Assembly: GCA_029932365.1 (NCBI GenBank)
Contig: JAOZQG010000009.1
Location: 1 to 39,128, forward strand
Reading direction: 5' to 3'
DNA: 39,128 nucleotides
From: a bacterium
GTDB lineage: Bacteria; 4484-113
Shown: one piece after another, positions 32,742-39,128 of the stretch
Layout of the letters: every line of letters begins with the position of its first letter
How positions within the stretch are numbered: position 1 is the stretch's first letter
Position numbers and translations under genes: made by a program
Notes under the pieces: generated by a model
Told to the model about the DNA's origin: nothing
The model's database searches: none
Seen by the model: only the letters and a program-made list of their open reading frames with translations

Positions 32742-33628
32742 TGGCTATTCTTGCTGACAAAAACTCGCGTGTGCTTGTGCAGGGAATTACCGGCGGAGAG
32801 GGCTCTTTTCACACACCCCGGATGATTGAATACGGCACGAACGTGGTTGCGGGCGTGACTCCCGGCAAGGGCGGTAGCACCTGGCAGCCGGAAGGTGTGG
32901 CCAATCCTGTTCCGGTTTTCGATACTGTAGAGGACGCGGTAGAGGAGACTGGAGCCGATGCCAGCGTTATCTTCGTGCCGAAGCGCTTCGCGCCTGACGC
33001 GGTGATGGAAGCAGCCGACAGCGGCATTGAGGTCATTGTCGCTATCAGCGATGGCATACCGATCAATGACATGGTAAAGGTCTATTCGTTCATGCAGCAT
33101 ACTATGACCACACTTATCGGCCCCAATTGCCCGGGGCTGGTCAGCGTTGACGAATGCAAGCTGGGAATAATGCCCAACCACATTTTCAAGCCGGGGCCGG
33201 TAGGAGTTATTTCCCGCAGCGGCACTTTAACCTACGAAGTGGTTAATCAACTGTCGGAAGGCGGCCTTGGACAGACCACGTGCATAGGCGTCGGGGGCGA
33301 CCCGATAATCGGTACGAGCTTTCTTGAGTTGCTGATGGAGTTTGAGCAGGACTCGGCCACCGAATGCGTGGTAATCGTCGGTGAGATTGGCGGCAGCGAT
33401 GAAGAAGATGCGGCAGAGTTCATCCCTGAGATGTCCAAGCCTGTGGTGGCTTTCATCAGCGGGAGAACTGCTCCTCCGGGCAAGCGTATGGGCCACGCCG
33501 GCGCCATCGTCAGCGGAGGAAAAGGAACTGCTGAAAGCAAAATAAAGGCATTTGAAGCGGCCAATACACCCGTGGCGGACACCGTGCCTGATATTGTGCG
33601 TCTCTGCAAGGAGAGCCTGGGCAAGTAA
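32741..33628 (+). CDS. sucD: Succinyl-CoA ligase, alpha subunit
   Basis: 295 residues. CoA-binding N-terminus [15 protein letters not shown] near 11, then [18 protein letters not shown] near 127, and the active-site histidine in [11 protein letters not shown] near 252 that carries the phosphate. The beta chain is encoded directly upstream. The ABC exporter that follows 148 bases later does not seem to be part of this unit. Acetate- or other acyl-CoA-forming relatives are usually single-chain, so SucD is well supported. Confidence 0.95.
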   Translation: MAILADKNSRVLVQGITGGEGSFHTPRMIEYGTNVVAGVTPGKGGSTWQPEGVANPVPVFDTVEDAVEETGADASVIFVPKRFAPDAVMEAADSGIEVIVAISDGIPINDMVKVYSFMQHTMTTLIGPNCPGLVSVDECKLGIMPNHIFKPGPVGVISRSGTLTYEVVNQLSEGGLGQTTCIGVGGDPIIGTSFLELLMEFEQDSATECVVIVGEIGGSDEEDAAEFIPEMSKPVVAFISGRTAPPGKRMGHAGAIVSGGKGTAESKIKAFEAANTPVADTVPDIVRLCKESLGK

Positions 33629-33776
33629 GGGGGTAGGGGACCATATGCTCAAGGTATCTCATTAAGAGCTCAGCCTGCAGAGGTAACGCTTTAAAGCTCG
33701 ATCTATTCTGCGCCGCAAATGGGTAGAGTCAATCCGTTCTCGAAACACGCCCTTATAGGCCGAGGTGTGTTCGATT
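33629..33776. other. Gap between sucD and the exporter genes
   Basis: 148 bases without a gene, terminator or convincing promoter. The only certain element is GAGGTG at 33762-33767, the Shine-Dalgarno of the exporter gene. Confidence 0.4.
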
Positions 33777-35585
33777 ATGTGGTGGCATCTTGACGAAACA
33801 GAGGAGTACGTTCGACGTCAGTCCGTCAGGGAGCTGATCGGTAAGGTCATACCCCTGTTCCGTCCGCACGCGCGTTATCTTTTCGCCGCCATCGGCCTTC
33901 TGCTACTTATCACGGCGAGCCAGCTTGTCGGACCGCTGGTGCTGCAACACATTATTGACGTCAACATCCCGGCAAACGACATCCGTGGGCTGCTGTTAGC
34001 CGCAGGATTTTATGTCGCAGTGGCTACAAGTGGCGCTGCGGTGGGCTACCTTCAAGCGATAACGCTTTTTAAGCTGGGCATAAACATCGTTACCGACCTG
34101 AAATCGCGGCTTTTTAACCACGTCTTGCATCTCGGGCTTGACTTCCATGAGCAGTATTCGCCGGGCAAGCTTATTAGCCGCGTGGAAAGCGATACTGAAA
34201 CTCTCAAAGACCTTTTCAGCGACGTGGCAGTAAACCTGCTGCGGAATCTGATGCTGTTTATTGGCATTCTCACCGTCCTATGCATTAAGAGCTTTTCCAT
34301 CGCGGCTTTTGTGCTTCTGCTTGTGCCCTTCCTGTTCGGCGCAACATTCCTCTTCCTTACTTATATGAGGAAGTACTGGCGTGAGTGGCGCGCGCAATGG
34401 GCGATAGTGACCGGCTACGTGACCGAGTACGTACAGGGCGTGGACATCATCCAGCAGTTCAATTATCAGGACAACGCACGCCGGCGCATGCACGAAGTGA
34501 ATCTGGGCAAGTACCGCGTGGAAGTCCCGGCCATGTTCTTTGAGTACTCGTTCTGGTCAGCCTTCCTTTACGGTGAGATAATCGCAGTAATAATAGTGCT
34601 GATCATAGGAGTGCGGGGAGTATTCGCCGGCACAGTAACCCTCGGCGTCTTGGTACTATTCATCGAATACATCCGGCAGATGTTTTTTCCCATAATGCAG
34701 CTCAGCGAGCAGCTTAACTTCATCCAGCGCTCCCTCGTATCGGTGGAGCGTATTTTCAGCATCCTCGAAACCGAGCCGTCGGTGCGGGACGGTAAATCTT
34801 CCTCGGAGGAACTTCGCTTTGAGCGCGAAATAGCGCTGGAAAACGTATGGTTCGCCTACGAAGGGGAGGAATGGGTACTTCGCGACGTGAGCCTGGCGAT
34901 AAAGAAAGGCCAGAAGATAGCACTCGTCGGTACTTCCGGCGGTGGCAAGAGTACGATTGTCAACCTGCTGCTCAGGTTTTACGACCCGCAGAAAGGGCGT
35001 GTCACCGTAGACGGCCGAGACATACGTGATTTCCCCATCAAGGCCTGGCGCAAATTAATCGGCCTGGTTTTGCAGGACGTGTTTCTTTTCCCGGGTAACG
35101 TGTCCGACAACCTGCGAGTATTCGACTCCGAAGTGCCTTTGGAGCGTGTAAAGAAAGCATCGGCCGTGGCTCACGCCAATACCGTAATTGAACGCTTGCC
35201 GGGTCAGTATGAAGGCGAGCTGGCCGAGCGCGGAGTCAACCTCTCGGTGGGCGAGCGACAGCTTCTCAGCTTTGCACGCGCGCTGGTATACGACCCGCCG
35301 CTTTTGGTACTGGACGAGGCAACAAGCTCGGTGGATCCTCACACGGAACGGCTGGTGCAGGAAGCGCTCGACCGGTTGCTTGAAGGCCGAACGGCAGTAA
35401 TCGTGGCTCACAGGCTTAGCACCGTCCTCAACGCCGACCGCATACTGCTGGTTCACGACGGCGTTGTTGCCGAAAACGGCGCACACGAAGAACTCCTGGA
35501 GTTGAACGGGCTGTACGCGAAGCTATTCCATCTCCAGTTTGCGGACTTTGAAGCCGGTAAAGACGAAAACGGAGGTGCGCGATGA
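33777..35585 (+). CDS. Heterodimeric ABC exporter subunit 1 (catalytic ATPase half)
   Basis: 602 residues from ATG 33777, which has GAGGTG nine bases ahead; the GTG at 33765 overlaps that site and is less likely. Six transmembrane helices in the first 320 residues, then an ATPase domain: Walker A GTSGGGKST (about 385), Q-loop VLQDVFLF, a degenerate signature LSVGE, Walker B LLVLDEAT with the catalytic glutamate, and H-loop VAHRLST. The type IV exporter fold moves lipids, drugs or peptides outward. It pairs with the next gene. This half keeps the glutamate but lacks a canonical signature, exactly complementary to its partner. Confidence 0.93.
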   Translation: MWWHLDETEEYVRRQSVRELIGKVIPLFRPHARYLFAAIGLLLLITASQLVGPLVLQHIIDVNIPANDIRGLLLAAGFYVAVATSGAAVGYLQAITLFKLGINIVTDLKSRLFNHVLHLGLDFHEQYSPGKLISRVESDTETLKDLFSDVAVNLLRNLMLFIGILTVLCIKSFSIAAFVLLLVPFLFGATFLFLTYMRKYWREWRAQWAIVTGYVTEYVQGVDIIQQFNYQDNARRRMHEVNLGKYRVEVPAMFFEYSFWSAFLYGEIIAVIIVLIIGVRGVFAGTVTLGVLVLFIEYIRQMFFPIMQLSEQLNFIQRSLVSVERIFSILETEPSVRDGKSSSEELRFEREIALENVWFAYEGEEWVLRDVSLAIKKGQKIALVGTSGGGKSTIVNLLLRFYDPQKGRVTVDGRDIRDFPIKAWRKLIGLVLQDVFLFPGNVSDNLRVFDSEVPLERVKKASAVAHANTVIERLPGQYEGELAERGVNLSVGERQLLSFARALVYDPPLLVLDEATSSVDPHTERLVQEALDRLLEGRTAVIVAHRLSTVLNADRILLVHDGVVAENGAHEELLELNGLYAKLFHLQFADFEAGKDENGGAR

Positions 35586-37351
35586 AGTACCTCCGATGGA
35601 TATGGCATTTCTGGCGCCCGCATCGTACGTGGCTTGTCTTGCTGGTGTTTCTCACTTTGCTTTCCAGCGCGGTCACCATCGGCTATCCGCTCGTTTTCCG
35701 GTATCTCATTGACGCTCTGAATAAGTCACTGAGTGCCGAAGTCCCGGAAATGGCCGGCACTACAACCTGGAGCCTCGTCGGCATTATTGCTGCCATAGGC
35801 CTGGCCCGTTCGCTCGCGTACCTGTATCCCGGCTTTCGCGCCATGCTAAACGCGAAGCTGGAAATGGACATCCGGCAGCACTACTTCTCGGCCATTATTG
35901 AAAAGGGATATCGCTTCTTCCAGAAATTCCGCACCGGCGACTTGGTAACTCGGCTAACCGACGACATTGGCGGCTTCCCCAAGATTGCGTGGTTTTCCTG
36001 CTCCGGCATCTTCCGCGCAATCGAATCCAGCAGCAAATTCATTTTCTGCATGTCCTTCATGCTCTGGATGAACTGGCAGCTGGCGCTTCTCAGCATCGCC
36101 CCGCTGCCGGTGATGCTTTATATCTTCTACCACGTGCGGACGGCCCTGGGCCAGCGCGCAGCCGACCGTCAGAAAATCATCTCAAAGACCAATGAATCGC
36201 TGGAAGCGGCGTTCAGCGGCGTTCGCATTCTGAAGGCCTTTCGCGGCGAAAACAATCAATCACAGGAGTTCCGCGGCATTCTGGACAAGCGCATCGGTGT
36301 TGAACTCAGCGTTATCCGCCTGTGGATGGGAGTCTGGAATCTCTACTGGGGCATTGAGTTCGTCGGCCAGATAATCGTTGTAATCGCCGGCGGAATAATG
36401 GTTATTCGGGGAACGCTTACGCTGGGCGAATTCTACGCGTTCTATGTGTATCTTTCATTGCTTCTGCAGCCGCTGATGGACATACCGCATCTGTTCGTCA
36501 CCAGCCGCCAGGCTTTCGCGAGCATTGACCGCGAGATAGAGATTGCTGAAACTCCCGGAGGCACAGAGGGCGTGTATACGGGGACAGCGCCTGTCGGCTT
36601 ACTCGACTCTGTCAGCCTTGACGGTGTGAGTTTTCGCTATGAGGAAGGCTTGCCAGCGTCACTGGATAATATATCCCTAACGCTACGCAAGGGCGAACGC
36701 GCAGCCGTCGTAGGGGCGGTTGGCAGCGGCAAATCCACTCTAATTAAGCTTGTTGCAGGACATCTGCCGCCGAGCCAGGGCCAAGTTGTGGTTAACAGGA
36801 AGCCGCTGCAAAGCTATAAGATTGACGATTATAGAAACCGTGTCGGCTATATCCCGCAAGAAGCTACGCTGTTTTCAGAAAGCGTGAAGGAAAACGTACG
36901 CTTTGGGCGTGAGATTTCCGACAGGGATATCGAGGAATCCCTCGAATACGCTCAGGTGAAAAGGGAAATGGAAGCCCTTCCGGAAGGTCTCAACCAGGTT
37001 TTGGGCCAAAAAGGACTGACCGTTTCCGGCGGTCAGAAGCAGCGTCTGGCTATTGCGCGCGCGCTCGCAGGGCACCCCGATCTGTTGCTGATGGACGATT
37101 GCACGGCAAGTCTGGACGCTGAAAACGAACGCGCGTTTTGGGCTATTCTTGCGGAGCGCTTCCCCGATGCTGCCTGCCTGATCGTTAGCCACCGGCTGGC
37201 GACGGCCAGGCAGGCCGATACGGTATACGTGCTGGCGGGAGGGCGCATTGTGGGAAAGGGAACGCATGCCGAACTGCTGGCAACTTGCGAGGAGTACAGG
37301 AGCTTCCTTACCCGTGAAGAACTGAAGGCGGCCTTGGCAACTGCGCGGTAA
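35582..37351 (+). CDS. Heterodimeric ABC exporter subunit 2 (degenerate Walker B half)
   Basis: 589 residues. The start overlaps the previous stop by four bases (ATGA) with GGAGGTG inside the upstream gene, so translation is coupled. Six transmembrane helices, then Walker A GAVGSGKST (about 380), Q-loop YIPQEATLF, a canonical signature TVSGGQKQR, Walker B LLLMDDCTASLD with Asp where the catalytic Glu is usual, and H-loop LIVSHRLAT. This is the arrangement of TM287/288, BmrCD and LmrCD multidrug exporters, in which one ATP site hydrolyses and the other is mainly structural. The substrate is unknown. It runs tail-to-tail with the permease gene, three bases between stops. Confidence 0.93.
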   Translation: MKYLRWIWHFWRPHRTWLVLLVFLTLLSSAVTIGYPLVFRYLIDALNKSLSAEVPEMAGTTTWSLVGIIAAIGLARSLAYLYPGFRAMLNAKLEMDIRQHYFSAIIEKGYRFFQKFRTGDLVTRLTDDIGGFPKIAWFSCSGIFRAIESSSKFIFCMSFMLWMNWQLALLSIAPLPVMLYIFYHVRTALGQRAADRQKIISKTNESLEAAFSGVRILKAFRGENNQSQEFRGILDKRIGVELSVIRLWMGVWNLYWGIEFVGQIIVVIAGGIMVIRGTLTLGEFYAFYVYLSLLLQPLMDIPHLFVTSRQAFASIDREIEIAETPGGTEGVYTGTAPVGLLDSVSLDGVSFRYEEGLPASLDNISLTLRKGERAAVVGAVGSGKSTLIKLVAGHLPPSQGQVVVNRKPLQSYKIDDYRNRVGYIPQEATLFSESVKENVRFGREISDRDIEESLEYAQVKREMEALPEGLNQVLGQKGLTVSGGQKQRLAIARALAGHPDLLLMDDCTASLDAENERAFWAILAERFPDAACLIVSHRLATARQADTVYVLAGGRIVGKGTHAELLATCEEYRSFLTREELKAALATAR

Positions 37352-37354
37352 AGT

Positions 37355-38971
37355 CTACATCCACGCAAGAAACACAAAGGTCATCAACGCTGCGGCCAGC
37401 GTCATAAGAAGCGAAATTACCACCGTAGCGCGTATCACCTTGCCCTCCATCCCGATGCGGTCAATGACCGCTGCAGCATTCTGCAGCTTTGCCGGGCTGA
37501 TAACCGAGGCAAGCCCGCCGCCGATACCGGATACGGCCGCAATTAACAGGGCTATAGCCAGGGTCTTATGCTCGCCGGCAGATGCAAAAACCTGCTGCAC
37601 GGTGTCGAAATGCAGCTTCGTGAGCATAACGATGCTGGACGTTTCGCTACCGCTGATAAAGCCACCCAAGAGCCCCAGGAATGACGCAACTCCAGCGTAA
37701 AGCTCGTGAAACGTATTCGCGGATGCCTTCGCAACCACACGCACCATGTTGTTTCCCTCGCCCGTCGACGCCCACCTTGTTAGTCCGGAAACGGTTATCG
37801 GCGCTTCACCGGAATGGTTAAGCACATAAGCGATGGCGAAGAAAATCGCCGCGGCGAAAGCGGGACGCGGAATCCTCCGAACAGACTTTTTCAAAGAAGC
37901 GCTTATCTGTTGCCGGCTCATTGTGTAGAAGGGCATGGCAATCAGCGTTGCAATCAACACCCAGGTATAAGCCTGCCATGCGACGCGCATCGCAATCGGC
38001 CTTGCCCCGGGAATTACGCTCACCGGCATTGACCATTGCTTGAAGAGCACGTCGTAAAGCCCGATATCCCGATAATTCGTGAGAATGCTGAATACCACGA
38101 GAAGTATCCAGGGAAGAACCGCCAGAGCCAGCGGCATTCGCTTCTCCACCTTACGATCCTCATCCGTTACTTTGGAGCGGTCCAGCGGCCTGCGTCCGCC
38201 AGCTCTCAGGTAGAGCAGCATCACTACCACTACTCCGATGCCGGCAACAACTCCCGTAAGGGTTGGCAGCCCGGCGGCGTTCATACCGATCGCAATAAAG
38301 CCTGCGGTTAGGCCGGTGACGAGCGCGACCAGCCAGCCACGGCGAATCTCAGCCCATCCTCCGACGAGCCAGAGCATGGACATTGCGATTAGCGTCGTAA
38401 TTACCGGCATATACTGGGCGAAAAAAAGCCCGACCTGCGCCGGGCTGTAGGATTGCCCGGTAATCGAGCTCATTACGTCGGCAAATACCACTACGGGCAC
38501 GCCCAGAAGGGCGTACGTGCAGAGCGCGTCGTATCCGATAGCCGGAAGAGCTATGGCGACAAAGGCGGAATAGCCAAGGCTGAGCATTATCGGCGGCAGG
38601 ATGGAAACAGGCGTTGCGCCCAGCGCCGCTAGCAGCGTTCCCACGCCCACATTAATGAGCATTACCTGAACCGAGCGGTTATCGCTGGCCAGCGTTTTCA
38701 TAAACACGACGAGCCGGCGGATTGCGCCCGCCTCCTCCATCACGTTTATCTGAAATATGGAGGTGACCACCATAAGGCTTATGGGAAAACTGGCGATAAT
38801 CCCAGCGATTGAAGCAATTCCGATAACTTCCCAGGAGGTATGGAAGTAGAAGGCTGCCAGCAGTGCTGTGTAAATCCAGCCGATGGCTCCGGCTACGTCT
38901 GCGGTGCGGCGCCCCCAGGTCATCAGCAAAAAGATGACGATTACCGGCGAAATGGCGAGCAGTATATGCAT
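37355..38971 (-). CDS. lctP: L-lactate permease family transporter
   Basis: 538 residues, nearly all transmembrane (about 13 helices). Family markers near the C-terminus are LGGFISGSETSSIVMLTKLHFDTV-like (about 440) and ISPAKLQNAAAVIDRIG (about 500). It imports lactate, or glycolate, with protons, consistent with a fermenting or lactate-oxidising life. No lactate dehydrogenase gene is adjacent. The leader of about 40 bases has no strong Shine-Dalgarno. A good promoter (TGGACA-17-TAAACT) lies 11 bases beyond the 3' end of tRNA-Gln, so read-through from the tRNA is also possible. Confidence 0.88.
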   Translation of the reverse strand: MHILLAISPVIVIFLLMTWGRRTADVAGAIGWIYTALLAAFYFHTSWEVIGIASIAGIIASFPISLMVVTSIFQINVMEEAGAIRRLVVFMKTLASDNRSVQVMLINVGVGTLLAALGATPVSILPPIMLSLGYSAFVAIALPAIGYDALCTYALLGVPVVVFADVMSSITGQSYSPAQVGLFFAQYMPVITTLIAMSMLWLVGGWAEIRRGWLVALVTGLTAGFIAIGMNAAGLPTLTGVVAGIGVVVVMLLYLRAGGRRPLDRSKVTDEDRKVEKRMPLALAVLPWILLVVFSILTNYRDIGLYDVLFKQWSMPVSVIPGARPIAMRVAWQAYTWVLIATLIAMPFYTMSRQQISASLKKSVRRIPRPAFAAAIFFAIAYVLNHSGEAPITVSGLTRWASTGEGNNMVRVVAKASANTFHELYAGVASFLGLLGGFISGSETSSIVMLTKLHFDTVQQVFASAGEHKTLAIALLIAAVSGIGGGLASVISPAKLQNAAAVIDRIGMEGKVIRATVVISLLMTLAAALMTFVFLAWM

Positions 38972-39017
38972 CGGTTTGCTTGAGGAGCGAACCGCCCGGG
39001 TTTAGGCGTCCCTATCT

Positions 39018-39046
39018 AGTTTACATTCTTCAGGAAGCGGTGTCCA
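39018..39046 (-). promoter_or_regulatory. Predicted promoter of the lactate permease gene
   Basis: On the minus strand TGGACA, 17 bases, TAAACT. The -35 matches five of six consensus bases, the best in the window; the -10 is weaker. Confidence 0.55.
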
Positions 39047-39057
39047 GAGAAAAAGTC

Positions 39058-39128
39058 CTGGGGCGGATGGATTCGAACCATCGATCGAGGCTCCAAAGGC
39101 CCCTGCCTTACCACTTGGCTACGCCCCA
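39058..39128 (-). tRNA. tRNA-Gln (anticodon TTG)
   Basis: On the minus strand the gene runs from 39128 to the discriminator at 39058, 71 bases. The seven-pair acceptor TGGGGCG/CGCCCCA is perfect, the D arm is GCC..GGC, the anticodon stem GGGGC/GCCTC (one G-U) holds loop CTTTGGA with anticodon TTG, and the T stem GATGG/CCATC holds TTCGAAT. The discriminator is G, as expected for Gln. The genome does not encode the CCA end (GAC follows), so a CCA-adding enzyme is required. The 5' end coincides with the window edge. MnmE modification at U34 is predicted. Confidence 0.92.

Noticed and set aside
33765-33776. GTG 33765 as the exporter start
   Set aside because: The GAGGTG there works better as the Shine-Dalgarno of ATG 33777.
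1-39128. Mobile elements, CRISPR, prophage or integrase scars
   Set aside because: No transposase, integrase, regularly spaced repeat array or abrupt composition change was seen. The tRNA lies at the edge, so an integration site to the right cannot be judged.

Overview
The window reads as a dense, ordinary bacterial chromosome segment of medium-high GC. It holds 34 protein genes (one cut by the left edge), one tRNA, and no insertion sequence, prophage, CRISPR array or rRNA that I can see. The lifestyle signal is anaerobic: a double-cubane-cluster type reductase with its ATP-dependent activase, a ferredoxin-linked 2-oxoacid oxidoreductase, ADP/GDP-forming succinyl-CoA ligase genes, two peptide-binding lipoproteins with permeases, and a lactate-permease family carrier. 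I cannot name the phylum from sequence alone. Many genes have a -10 box six bases in front of the start codon, which implies leaderless mRNAs. That habit is well known in Deinococcota and Actinobacteriota and in some little-cultured phyla, so it fits a deep-branching uncultured anaerobe better than a proteobacterium.

Layout. 1-4.1 kb (+): end of a LysR regulator, the double-cubane reductase and its activase, then the tRNA methylthiotransferase mtaB. 4.1-6.9 kb (-): ferredoxin, VorB, beta and gamma subunits of a 2-oxoacid:ferredoxin oxidoreductase, ended by a UUCG-loop terminator. 7.1-9.5 kb (-): a lone oppD and a phosphohexomutase, divergent from a sugar-1-phosphate nucleotidyltransferase and pfkB (9.6-11.7 kb, +). 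11.7-15.2 kb (-): aminotransferase, serA and DUF1015, a serine/hydroxypyruvate operon. 15.4-17.1 kb (-): mnmE and a small membrane ORF. 17.1-22.4 kb (-): two tandem peptide-binding lipoproteins with oppB and oppC. 22.4-24.4 kb (-): a GT4 glycosyltransferase and nadX. 24.5-28.1 kb (+): a dockerin-like/PKD lipoprotein and a 600-residue secreted protein of unknown family. 28.1-31.5 kb (-): gltX, a membrane protein, uppS and a small lipoprotein. 31.6-37.4 kb (+): sucC, sucD and a heterodimeric ABC exporter. 37.4-39.1 kb (-): lactate permease and tRNA-Gln(TTG).

How the parts fit. The phosphohexomutase and nucleotidyltransferase are divergent partners for making activated sugars. The Vor/Kor complex and SucCD could together turn a 2-oxoacid into an acyl-CoA and then into ATP or GTP. 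The aminotransferase, SerA and DUF1015 form one serine-related unit in which DUF1015 has no known role. The peptide importer is split: OppD lies 9 kb from OppBC and no OppF is present.

The most unusual system-level signal is the promoter grammar. Seven genes have a TANNNT box exactly six bases upstream of ATG or GTG, and an eighth has it seven bases upstream. Most recognisable promoters carry an extended TGn element in front of the -10 box with little -35 sequence, while leadered genes in the same window keep good Shine-Dalgarno sites. Other points worth following are the complementary degeneracy of the two ABC exporter ATPase sites, the double-cubane reductase of unknown substrate behind a promoter containing a 10-bp palindrome, and the two secreted proteins at 24.5-28.1 kb.
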